From: DATLHO01 sp035539855
Lineage (GTDB): Bacteria > Bacteroidota > Ignavibacteria > OLB7
NCBI GenBank assembly: GCA_035539855.1
Contig: DATLHO010000170.1
Location: forward strand, 1 to 27,434
Reading direction: 5' to 3'
Length of the DNA: 27,434 bases
Every line of letters begins with the position of its first letter. Within the stretch, counting starts at the first letter, position 1. Made by a program: the position numbers and the translations under genes. Below the pieces are notes generated by a model. The model was not told where the DNA came from, did not search any database, and was given only the letters and a program-made list of their open reading frames with translations. Positions 15,715 to 22,816 of this stretch are shown piece by piece.

Positions 15715-17754
15715 ATGTTCGAACGTGTCATCACTCAGACCATCCAGCGCATCTCCTCGGACGTCCTTCGCGACCGCCAGTCGGTTCCGCTCATCGAGAT
15801 CCTCGAGGACGAGAGGATTCCCTCGCGCTTCAAGCCGTTCTTCGCGACCGAAGTCCGCTGGTGGCTCTACAACGACGCGCTCGCGCGCAGCGCGAACAAG
15901 CGCTTCGACGTCGCGCATCCGGAGGTCGCCTCGCTGCTCGACTACCTCGAGCAGGTCATGTTCCGCCACGCGCGCTTCGAGCACGACGAGTTCGTCTCGA
16001 CGCTCGACGGGGCGGTCAAGCTCACCTTCAACTACCTCTGCCGGCCCCAGACGACGCTCAAGTGGTACATCTTCCGCGGCCAGCCGGTCAAGCCGCTGAG
16101 CGAGGTGATGCTGCGCTTCGAGTCGTTCCTCGATTACGAGTACATCGGCAACGTCTTCGCCGAGTGGGTCGAGCGCAAGGTTCGTGAGCGCGCGACGTTC
16201 GAGGCGATCTCGGCGACCGAGTTCGAGCGGATCATCCGCCGCATCGACGACCAGATCCTGCTGAGCTGCACCGTCGACGAGCTGCTCGGACTGCTCGATC
16301 CCATCTTCGATTTCATCGGCGAGGGCGACGAGCGCAACGTGCCGCTCGACGCGCTGATCATCTTCTTCGACGACAAGAACATCGCACGCCTCGTCGATCA
16401 CCTCGAGCGCTACCGCGAGTCCGACCCGCTCGTCTCGCGGGCGCGGTTCGTCGGCATCCTCGAGGAGCTGCTGACGAGCGCCGAGGAGAATCCCGAGGCC
16501 GACTTCTCGAGCGTCTACCAGAACGACGAGCTCGACGACATCGTCCAGCGCCACCTCGAGGCCGAGGGCAAGCTCGCCCCGAATCCACCGGCGCCCGATG
16601 TCGCGGCGCAGCCGATCGCCGTTGACTCGATCGCCGAGAACCCGATCGCCGACGAGCCGGTCGCTGCTGACTTCATCGCAGCGAATCCGATCGTCGATGA
16701 GCCGGTCGCCGCTGACTCGATCGCCGAAAACCCGATCGCCGACGAGTCGTTAGCCGACGCGCCGATCGTCGATGAGCCGACAGCCGATCACTCGATCGAA
16801 GAGAACCCGATCGCCGACGAGCCGATCGCCGAGGAGCTGATCGTCGATGAGTCCGCCGACGCCGACCTGCAGACCGACGCGCCGCCCCTGGAAGAGCAGA
16901 CCATTGACGAGCTGATCGCCGCTGAGTCGATTGCCGAGGAGCGCTTTGCGGAGGAGGCCGACGCCAACGAAAAGGCGACCGGCTCGGGCTCGACGCCGTC
17001 GAGTAGTGGTGCGTCACGAGGCGCGATCCCGGACGAGGCGATCGCCGACGATCCCACGATCGACGAATCGGATTCGGACGACTGGTCTCTCGACGACGAG
17101 CCGTCCGAAGAGGTCGACGACGAGGACCTCATCATCGGCGATGACTTCGTCGCCGTGCGACTGCCCGCCGAGTCGACCGAAGACGCCGACGACATCCCCG
17201 ACATCGAATTCGACGACGAGGACGATCCGTGGGATGTGAGCGAGCCCACACGTGACGAGGAGAAAGACGCCGCGCCGATCGGCGACGAGCCGACCGACGA
17301 CAAGCCTTCGACCGACGAGCCGTTCGCAGAGCCGAGCGATTCGGTAGAGAACGAGCCCGACATCGTCGAGCACGCGAACGTCGGATGGAGCCCGTTGACC
17401 GACGCCGATCGCGTCGGCGAGCCGGCCTCGATCGACGACGTCGTGTCGACGCTCGAGGCGAGCGCCGCCGGCGTGGACGAGGTCGCCGCCAACGCCCCAT
17501 CGGGCGCGCCCGCGCTGCAGCCGATCGGCCTCGATCCGATGCTCGAGCGCAAGGTGCTCAAGAAGGTCTTCAACCGCGATCGCGCCGCCTACGACGAGGC
17601 GATGGCGCGACTGTCGACCGCCGAAACGTGGCGGCAGGCTTCGCAGGTTCTCGATGAACTGTTCATCCGCTTCGACGTCGATCCGTATTCGCGTACCGCG
17701 CTGCGTTTTACCGACAGCATTTACACCCGGTACGTTCCGAAGAGCCACAACTAG
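15715..17754 (+). CDS. Unrecognised protein with acidic pentameric repeats
   Basis: Not recognised. Read from the ATG at 15715 the product is 679 residues in three parts. Residues 1-295 form a mostly helical, charged domain (MFERVITQTIQRISSDVL, RWWLYNDALARSANKRFD, LKWYIFRGQPVKPLSEVM) with no signal peptide or membrane segment, so it is probably cytoplasmic. Residues about 300-600 are low-complexity, very acidic and rich in Ala, Pro, Ile and Asp, with a five-residue period in the first part. Residues about 602-679 form a compact helical domain (LERKVLKKVFNRDRAAYDEA, DVDPYSRTALRFTDSIYTRY). An upstream start at 15655 would add 20 residues lacking the style of the domain. A partial -7-like TAGCTTGC at 15702-15709 lies six bases before the ATG. 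The stop is 12 bases before obgE, so co-transcription is likely. Confidence 0.85.
   Translation: MFERVITQTIQRISSDVLRDRQSVPLIEILEDERIPSRFKPFFATEVRWWLYNDALARSANKRFDVAHPEVASLLDYLEQVMFRHARFEHDEFVSTLDGAVKLTFNYLCRPQTTLKWYIFRGQPVKPLSEVMLRFESFLDYEYIGNVFAEWVERKVRERATFEAISATEFERIIRRIDDQILLSCTVDELLGLLDPIFDFIGEGDERNVPLDALIIFFDDKNIARLVDHLERYRESDPLVSRARFVGILEELLTSAEENPEADFSSVYQNDELDDIVQRHLEAEGKLAPNPPAPDVAAQPIAVDSIAENPIADEPVAADFIAANPIVDEPVAADSIAENPIADESLADAPIVDEPTADHSIEENPIADEPIAEELIVDESADADLQTDAPPLEEQTIDELIAAESIAEERFAEEADANEKATGSGSTPSSSGASRGAIPDEAIADDPTIDESDSDDWSLDDEPSEEVDDEDLIIGDDFVAVRLPAESTEDADDIPDIEFDDEDDPWDVSEPTRDEEKDAAPIGDEPTDDKPSTDEPFAEPSDSVENEPDIVEHANVGWSPLTDADRVGEPASIDDVVSTLEASAAGVDEVAANAPSGAPALQPIGLDPMLERKVLKKVFNRDRAAYDEAMARLSTAETWRQASQVLDELFIRFDVDPYSRTALRFTDSIYTRYVPKSHN
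16612..16854 (+). repeat. Degenerate 15-base tandem repeat inside the acidic protein
   Basis: About 16 tandem units of 15 bases encode five-residue steps such as PIADE, PVAAD, FIAAN, PIVDE and SIAEN, many sharing the core GATCGCCGACGAG. A higher-order 45-base unit appears twice in a row (NPIADEPVAADFIAA, NPIVDEPVAADSIAE). Length variation here between relatives would be expected. Confidence 0.75.
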
Positions 17755-17766
17755 CCCAGGCATCAC

Positions 17767-18759
17767 GTGTTCATCGATACAGCAGAAATCACCGTCCGCG
17801 CCGGCCACGGCGGCAAGGGGTCGGCCAGCTTCCGGCGCGAGAAGTACGTACCGAAGGGTGGACCCAACGGCGGTGACGGAGGAGACGGAGGGGATGTGGT
17901 CGCGGTCGCCAGCTCGCAGCTCTCGACGCTCATGGACTTTCGCTACAAGCGGGAGTACGCGGCCGAGAACGGACAGAACGGCGCGGGCGGTCGCAAGAGC
18001 GGGCGCCGCGGCGAGACGGTCACGCTGAAGGTCCCGGTCGGCACGATCATTCGCGACGCCGACACCGGCGAGGTCATCGCCGATCTCGATAACGACGGTG
18101 AGAGCGCGATCATCGCGCGGCATGGCATCGGCGGCCGCGGCAACTGCCATTTCACGACCTCGACGAACCAGGCGCCGCGCTACGCCGAGCCCGGCCGTCC
18201 GGGTCAGGAGCGGAAGATCACGCTCGAGTTGAAGCTGCTCGCCGACGTCGGGCTCGTCGGGTTTCCGAACGCCGGCAAGTCGACGCTCATCTCGCGCATC
18301 TCGGCGGCGAAGCCGAAGATCGCCGACTACCCGTTCACGACGCTCGTGCCGAACCTCGGCATCGTCTACATCGGCACCGGACGCTCGTTCGTCGTCGCCG
18401 ACATCCCGGGTCTGATCGAGGGCGCGAGCCAGGGCAAGGGCCTCGGACACCAGTTCCTGCGCCACGTCGAGCGCTCCGGCGTGCTCTGCTTCCTGCTCGA
18501 CGGACTCGACGAGGATCCGGTGGCGACTTACGCGACCCTGCGCGGAGAGCTCGAGACGTACGAGCCGGAGATGCTCAAGAAGCGCCGGGTGATCTGCGTC
18601 ACGAAGGCCGACGCGTTCGACGAGGATCGACGTCGCGAGCTCGCGGCGCTCCTCTTCGACGGCGTCTCGCCGCTGCTGATCTCCTCGGTCAGCGGCGAGG
18701 GCATCGACGAGCTCGTCAACCGGCTCGACATCGAGCTGCACGCCCTGCGCGACGCCTGA
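17767..18759 (+). CDS. obgE: Obg-family GTPase
   Basis: GTPase that acts in large-subunit ribosome assembly and stress control. The 330-residue product begins with the Gly-rich Obg fold (MFIDTAEITVRAGHGGKGSA, PKGGPNGGDGGDGGDV). The G domain follows, with G1 GFPNAGKST (165-173), G3 DIPGLIEGA (from 212), G4 TKAD (279-282) and G5 SSVSG (306-310). It ends after the G domain, with no C-terminal OCT extension, which is common outside Firmicutes. The start is a GTG at 17767, fixed because the family begins MFIDTA or MKFVDEA. It is flanked closely by the repeat protein (12 bases) and the permease gene (7 bases). Confidence 0.97.
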   Translation: MFIDTAEITVRAGHGGKGSASFRREKYVPKGGPNGGDGGDGGDVVAVASSQLSTLMDFRYKREYAAENGQNGAGGRKSGRRGETVTLKVPVGTIIRDADTGEVIADLDNDGESAIIARHGIGGRGNCHFTTSTNQAPRYAEPGRPGQERKITLELKLLADVGLVGFPNAGKSTLISRISAAKPKIADYPFTTLVPNLGIVYIGTGRSFVVADIPGLIEGASQGKGLGHQFLRHVERSGVLCFLLDGLDEDPVATYATLRGELETYEPEMLKKRRVICVTKADAFDEDRRRELAALLFDGVSPLLISSVSGEGIDELVNRLDIELHALRDA

Positions 18760-18766
18760 GCGCGCG

Positions 18767-19807
18767 ATGAGCACCGCCCCTCTGCGATATCGGCTGATGA
18801 CACAGCGGCTCGCGTGGACCGTTCTCGCGGGGCTCGCGATCCTCACGGCGCTGACGGCGCTGGCCTGTCTGATGGTCGGCACCGAGCTGACGTCGCCGGC
18901 CGAGCTCTGGCACGCGCTCGACGATTCGTTCGATCCCGCGCTGCGCACGATCATCCTCGATCTGCGGCTGCCGCGCATCGCGCTTGCGGCCGGCGTCGGC
19001 GCGGCGCTCGCATCCTGCGGCGTTCTCTTCCAGGCGATGCTCCGAAACCCCCTTGCCGAGCCCTACATCCTCGGGCTCTCCAACGGCTGCGCGGTCGGCG
19101 CGATCCTCGGGTACTTCCTCGGCATCGGCCAGCTCGGCGTGACGCTGCTGTCGTTCGGCGGCGGCGCGCTCGTCATCGTCACGGTCCTGGCGATCAGCCG
19201 CGGGAGCTTCGGCGTGCGCTCCGAGGCGATGCTGCTCAGCGGCGTGATGATCGACGCGGTGACCGCGGCAATGATCTTCCTGATGCTGCACTTCCTCGGC
19301 GACCAGGTCCGCTCGGCGGTGCAGTGGCTGCTCGGGGACCTGAGCAACACGCCGTCGTGGATCGTTCCCGCGTCCCTGTCGCTGCTCGGCGGGCTCTTCG
19401 TCGCGAGCCTCTTCAGCGGCCGCCTTCTCAACGCGCTCGCGCTCGGCGACGACGAGGCGGCGAGCCTCGGCCTCGACGTCGACCGCGTCAAGACGATCCT
19501 CTATCTCATCGCCTCGTTCATCGTCGGCGTGACGGTCTCGTTCTGCGGGACGATCGGCTTCATCGGCCTGGTCGTGCCGCACATCCTGCGCCGGATCGTC
19601 GGCGCCGACCACCGGCTGCTGCTGCCGGCGTCGGTGCTCGGCGGTGCGATCTTCCTCATGCTCTGCGACGCGCTCTCGCGCGCCGCCCTGCCGGCGATCC
19701 GATCGAGCGGGGGAGAGCTGCCGGTCGGCGCGATCACCGCGCTGGTCGGCGCACCGCTGTTCATCTACCTGCTACGCTCGAGAGCGCGAGGCTCCGTCGC
19801 CGGGTGA
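18767..19807 (+). CDS. FecCD/BtuC-type ABC transporter permease
   Basis: Membrane subunit of a metal-siderophore, heme or cobalamin importer. The 346-residue product has about nine or ten transmembrane helices and the family landmarks LRLPRIALAAGVGAALASCG, LFQAMLRNPLAEPYILGLS (about 87-105), GDLSN, SLGLDVDRVK and the ATPase-contact segment IGFIGLVVPHILRRIVGADH (about 263-282). Substrate cannot be told from sequence. No binding protein or ATPase gene is present within the window on either side, so the partners must be encoded elsewhere. It starts seven bases after obgE. Confidence 0.93.
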   Translation: MSTAPLRYRLMTQRLAWTVLAGLAILTALTALACLMVGTELTSPAELWHALDDSFDPALRTIILDLRLPRIALAAGVGAALASCGVLFQAMLRNPLAEPYILGLSNGCAVGAILGYFLGIGQLGVTLLSFGGGALVIVTVLAISRGSFGVRSEAMLLSGVMIDAVTAAMIFLMLHFLGDQVRSAVQWLLGDLSNTPSWIVPASLSLLGGLFVASLFSGRLLNALALGDDEAASLGLDVDRVKTILYLIASFIVGVTVSFCGTIGFIGLVVPHILRRIVGADHRLLLPASVLGGAIFLMLCDALSRAALPAIRSSGGELPVGAITALVGAPLFIYLLRSRARGSVAG

Positions 19808-19814
19808 ACGTTTT

Positions 19815-19899
19815 CGATGCGGGGGTGTATTGGTTCGTGCATCGCCGCAAAACGGCGATGGCCCCTCACGTTCTGCAGAGCAGTCGCGAAGGGCCATCG
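19815..19899 (+). ncRNA. Intergenic RNA-like structure with competing stems
   Basis: Four blocks can pair in three alternative ways. CGATGC (19815-19820) pairs with GCATCG (19839-19844). CATCGCCG (19840-19847) pairs with CGGCGATG (19853-19860). CGATGGCCC (19856-19864) pairs with GGGCCATCG (19891-19899). Each pairing is perfect and neighbouring ones exclude each other. The region follows the permease stop and precedes the DUF3098-like gene by about 180 bases. No T tract follows any stem on the plus strand. It could be a leader switch, a small RNA or a terminator remnant; no known RNA family is recognised. Confidence 0.4.
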
Positions 19900-20027
19900 G
19901 AAAAAAGAAAGCCGGTCATGGGGACAGACCAGCCTTGAGCATCTGGCGCAATATCCAGGGGATGGTTATCGCTCAGCTCGCGACAAAGGTAGCACGGCCG
20001 GCCTCGCGATCCAAGAGCCGACGTGTG

Positions 20028-20035
20028 TATATTGG
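20028..20035 (+). promoter_or_regulatory. Possible -7 box before the DUF3098-like gene
   Basis: TATATTGG matches TAnnTTTG at five of six defined positions, in a locally A/T-richer patch 45 bases before the ATG. No matching -33 element is seen. Confidence 0.35.
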
Positions 20036-20080
20036 CGGCTTGACGACACTCAACGCAATCAACGACAGCAGAATCGAGTA

Positions 20081-20440
20081 ATGGCAAAACCGACTTCGAC
20101 CGTTTCGTCGACCCGCCCAGTGCGAAGGACGCCAGCGGGCGCGCGCCGCACGGCCGCGGCCCCCGCAAGCAACGTGCGGTGGGACATTCCGCTGAACACG
20201 ACCAACCTGATTCTCCTCGGGCTCGGCATCGCCGTCATCGTCGTCGGATACCTGCTGATGAGCACGGGCATCGCCGACGATCCGCTGAAGAACCAGGGCG
20301 TCTGGGACAACGCCATGTCGGTGACGATCGCGCCCATCCTGCTCGGCATCGGGTACTGCGTCATCATTCCGTTCGCGCTGCTGTACCGCGGCGGCAAGGC
20401 CGAGAGCGTCGAGACGACCTCGACGACCGACGCAGCCTGA
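20081..20440 (+). CDS. Small two-helix membrane protein, DUF3098-like
   Basis: Unknown function. The 119-residue product has a basic, Ala/Pro/Thr-rich N-terminus (1-40), a first transmembrane helix (LILLGLGIAVIVVGYLLMS, about 46-64), a short linker with DDPLKNQGVWDN, and a second helix (TIAPILLGIGYCVIIPFALL, about 81-100). The tail is polar. The pattern of IGIALIVLGFLLMSGG followed by APIVVLLGF in DUF3098 proteins of Bacteroidota is similar, so I place it there tentatively. The ATG at 20081 is preferred: the frame is open back to 19817, but that stretch overlaps the structured leader and has no protein character. The -7 box also falls just upstream of this ATG. A strong terminator follows the stop. 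Confidence 0.8.
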   Translation: MAKPTSTVSSTRPVRRTPAGARRTAAAPASNVRWDIPLNTTNLILLGLGIAVIVVGYLLMSTGIADDPLKNQGVWDNAMSVTIAPILLGIGYCVIIPFALLYRGGKAESVETTSTTDAA

Positions 20441-20461
20441 CGACGCCCGCTCCAGAATTCA

Positions 20462-20494
20462 AACGCCGGATCCGACATGCTCGGATCCGGCGTT
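20462..20494. terminator. Bidirectional terminator between the DUF3098-like gene and hutI
   Basis: A perfect 14-base stem (AACGCCGGATCCGA at 20462-20475 with its complement at 20481-20494) closes a five-base loop. The plus strand continues CTCGTTTTGC and the minus strand TTTGAATTC, so both convergent transcripts get a T-rich tail. Confidence 0.85.
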
Positions 20495-20518
20495 CTCGTT
20501 TTGCTGCTGGTCGATCGG

Positions 20519-21784
20519 TCAGGCGGTCGCGAAGAGCGCTCCCTTCTTGACGACGGCCGAGACCTGGTTGACGCCGTAGTGGTAGACGATTGCGGGATAA
20601 TCCGGCACGTCGAAGACCGCCATGTCCGCCTGCTTGCCGACCTCGATCGATCCGAGTCGATCGCTCATTCCGAGCGCTGCCGCGCCGTTGAGCGTCGATG
20701 CGGTGATCGCCTCCTCGACGGTCATACGCATGCCCATGCACGCCAGCGCGAGGGTCATCTGCATGTTCTCGCACATGTTCGAGCCGGGATTGCAGTCGGT
20801 CGCGAGCGCGACGGCCATGCCCTCGCCGATCATGCGGCGCGCAGGAGCATAAGGGAGGTTCAGGAAGAATGCCGTGCCGGGCAGCAACGTCGCGACGACG
20901 CCCGATTCCCGCATGCGGGCGATCCCCTCGTCGGAGATCTGCAGCAGGTGGTCGGCCGAGATCGCCCCGACACGCGCCGCCATCTCCGCTCCGCCGAAGC
21001 TCGAGAGCTCGTCGGCGTGCACCTTGATCCGCAGTCCGTGCTCGAGCGCCGCGGAGTAGATCCGCTCGGATTCCTCGACGGTGAAGTACCCGGTGTCGCT
21101 GAAGACGTCGCAGAAGACCGCCAGGCGATCGCTCGCGACGCGCGGGATCATCTCGGCGATGATCTCGCGGACGTACGCCTCTCGGTCGTCGCGGTGCTCC
21201 GGTGGCATGTCGTGCGCACCGAGGAACGTCGCGACGAGCTCGGCTGGCTCCCGCTCGTCGATCGCCCTGATCGCCTCGAGGAGCTTGATCTCGCTCGCGG
21301 TGTCGAGTCCGTATCCGCTCTTGACCTCGATCGTCGTCGAGCCGTGCCGGAAGGCCGAGCCGACGAGCGCTCTGCCGCGCCGCACGACGTCCTCGAGGCT
21401 CGCCTCACGCACCGCGCGCACCGTGCTGAGGATGCCGCCACCGGCGGCCGCGATCTCCTGATAGCTCGCGCCGCGCAGCCTCCGGGCGAACTCATCCGAG
21501 CGATCGCCGGCGAAGACCATGTGCGTGTGCGAGTCGACAAAGCCGGGCAGTACTGTCCTGCCGCCGCAGTCCATGCGCTCCACACCCTTGAACGAGCGCT
21601 CGCCGTGCGGACCAATCCACTCGATCAACTCGCCGTCGATCGCGACGTCGACGCCGTGCAGCACGCCGATGTCCGCCATCTCGGAGCCGGCGCGGTGGGG
21701 CATGACCGGAGCGCGCGCTCCGGATGACTCCGGAGCGCGCACGGTCACGAGCGTTGCGATGTTCTCAAGAAGCAGTGTCGCCAA
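20519..21784 (-). CDS. hutI: Imidazolonepropionase
   Basis: Opens the ring of 4-imidazolone-5-propanoate to N-formimino-L-glutamate, the third step of histidine degradation, in the cytoplasm. The 421-residue product is an amidohydrolase with the metal-binding HTH pair in VDSHTHMVFAGDRSDEF (His86, His88), the family-specific RRLRGASYQEIAAAGGGI, VHADEL (His256), SADH (His279) and the metal Asp330 in ATDCNPGS. The start is TTG at 21784, set by a strong GAGGAGG six bases upstream. It overlaps the kinase gene by 20 bases, so the two are translationally coupled. No hutH, hutU or hutF/G is in the window; whether the pathway is complete cannot be judged here. Confidence 0.96.
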   Translation of the reverse strand: MATLLLENIATLVTVRAPESSGARAPVMPHRAGSEMADIGVLHGVDVAIDGELIEWIGPHGERSFKGVERMDCGGRTVLPGFVDSHTHMVFAGDRSDEFARRLRGASYQEIAAAGGGILSTVRAVREASLEDVVRRGRALVGSAFRHGSTTIEVKSGYGLDTASEIKLLEAIRAIDEREPAELVATFLGAHDMPPEHRDDREAYVREIIAEMIPRVASDRLAVFCDVFSDTGYFTVEESERIYSAALEHGLRIKVHADELSSFGGAEMAARVGAISADHLLQISDEGIARMRESGVVATLLPGTAFFLNLPYAPARRMIGEGMAVALATDCNPGSNMCENMQMTLALACMGMRMTVEEAITASTLNGAAALGMSDRLGSIEVGKQADMAVFDVPDYPAIVYHYGVNQVSAVVKKGALFATA

Positions 21785-22706
21785 GAGGAACCTCCTCGAA
21801 CTCGTAGTGCGACAGCCGGCGGAACGCGGTCAGGCGCTCGCCGATCTGCGCATGCGTCAGGTCCTTGAGCGCGTCGAGCGAGAAGCGCTCGACGCAGAAA
21901 CTCGCCATCGCACTTCCGTTGATCACCGCGCGGCGCAGCGTCTCGGCGTTGACCTCGCCGGCGCGCGCGAGGTAGCCGATGAAGCCACCCGCGAACGTGT
22001 CGCCGGCGCCGGTCGGATCGAAGATGCTTTCGAGCGGATAGGCCGGTGCGCTGAAGATGTCGTCGCCGAGGAACAGCAGCGCGCCGTGCTCGCCCTTCTT
22101 GATGATCAGGATGTGCGGGCCCATCTCCATGATCATCCGCGCGGACTTGACGAGGTTCGCCTCGCCGGTCAGCAGTCGCGCCTCGCTGTCGTTGATGATG
22201 AGGCAGTCGACGCGCGTGAGGACCTCGCGGAGCTTCTCGGGCGTTCCCTCGATCCAGAAGTTCATCGTGTCGCAGACGATGAACTCGGGCTTGCGCATCT
22301 GGTCGAGGACCTTCAACTGCAGCGACGGATCGATGTTGCCCAGGCAGACGAAGCGCGCATCGCGCATGGGGTCGGGGATAACCGGATCGAACTCGGCGAG
22401 CACGTTGAGCTGCGTGTCGAGGGTGTCTCGGTTGTTGAGATCGAAGTGGTAGCGACCGGCCCAGCGAAACGTCTTTCCGTCGGGCTTGATCTCGACACCC
22501 GTGGTGTCGACGCCCTTGCTCCGAAGGAACTCCAGGGCTTCCGGGGCAAAGTCACCGCCGACGACGCCGACGATGCCGACCGGCTGAACGAAGTAGCTCG
22601 CCGCGGTGGCGATGTACGAAGCGGAGCCGCCGAGCGCGTCATCGGCGCGGCCGAAGGGCGTTTCGATCGAGTCGTAGGCGAGTGTTCCGACGACGCAGAG
22701 ATTCAT
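21765..22706 (-). CDS. PfkB-family sugar/nucleoside kinase
   Basis: ATP-dependent kinase of the ribokinase superfamily, 313 residues. The substrate-side motif ALGGSASY (about 24-31) and the ATP/anion-hole signature DPTGAGDTFAGGF (230-242, catalytic Asp236) are both present, with INDSEARLLTGE in between as in the family. Stretches such as CDTMNFWIEGTPEKL and KTFRWAGRYHFDLN are features I associate with a conserved PfkB subgroup often called adenosine- or sugar-kinase-like; the substrate remains open. The ATG at 22706 starts the first beta strand (MNLCVVGTLAYDSIE) and has no Shine-Dalgarno. The 3' end overlaps hutI by 20 bases. Confidence 0.9.
   Translation of the reverse strand: MNLCVVGTLAYDSIETPFGRADDALGGSASYIATAASYFVQPVGIVGVVGGDFAPEALEFLRSKGVDTTGVEIKPDGKTFRWAGRYHFDLNNRDTLDTQLNVLAEFDPVIPDPMRDARFVCLGNIDPSLQLKVLDQMRKPEFIVCDTMNFWIEGTPEKLREVLTRVDCLIINDSEARLLTGEANLVKSARMIMEMGPHILIIKKGEHGALLFLGDDIFSAPAYPLESIFDPTGAGDTFAGGFIGYLARAGEVNAETLRRAVINGSAMASFCVERFSLDALKDLTHAQIGERLTAFRRLSHYEFEEVPLGDTAS
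21791..21797 (-). promoter_or_regulatory. Ribosome binding site deciding the hutI TTG start
   Basis: On the minus strand GAGGAGG lies six bases before a TTG and inside the 3' end of the upstream kinase gene. It is one of very few strong Shine-Dalgarno sequences in the window and supports the non-ATG start. Confidence 0.75.
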
Positions 22707-22736
22707 ACGAGTAGGAGCTTGGTTGAAGAGAAGCGG

Positions 22737-22744
22737 CTAAGATA
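22737..22744 (-). promoter_or_regulatory. Possible -7 box before the kinase-hutI pair
   Basis: The minus strand reads TATCTTAG at 22744-22737, five of six defined positions of TAnnTTTG, 30 bases before the kinase ATG. No good -33 element is found. Confidence 0.35.
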
Positions 22745-22748
22745 CGAC

Positions 22749-22780
22749 CCGCAGGGCAACTGACCCCTGCCGCCCTGCGG
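22749..22780 (-). terminator. Inverted repeat after the WD40 gene
   Basis: CCGCAGGGC at 22749-22757 pairs perfectly with GCCCTGCGG at 22772-22780 over a 14-base loop. It lies 37 bases past the WD40 stop and just upstream of the possible kinase promoter. It is either a terminator without T tract or an operator for the kinase-hutI pair. Confidence 0.45.
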
Positions 22781-22816
22781 CGCCGGCATGGGTCGGATCA
22801 GCGTGCCTCTTGGACC

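Noticed and set aside
16612..16854. Pentapeptide-repeat beta-helix of the A(D/N)Lxx type
   Set aside because: The five-residue period is right, but the Ala and central Leu/Phe positions do not fit: the hydrophobic residue precedes Ala, and Pro recurs every unit or two.
17014..18978. Open frame of 654 codons on the minus strand opposite the repeat protein and obgE
   Set aside because: It crosses two real genes in antisense, has no recognisable motif and is rich in Arg, Asp and Val, as expected of a shadow.
19901..19906. AAAAAA run after the C:D stem as a terminator tail
   Set aside because: It would be a T tract only on the minus strand, where it comes before the stem, so it cannot serve as an intrinsic terminator.
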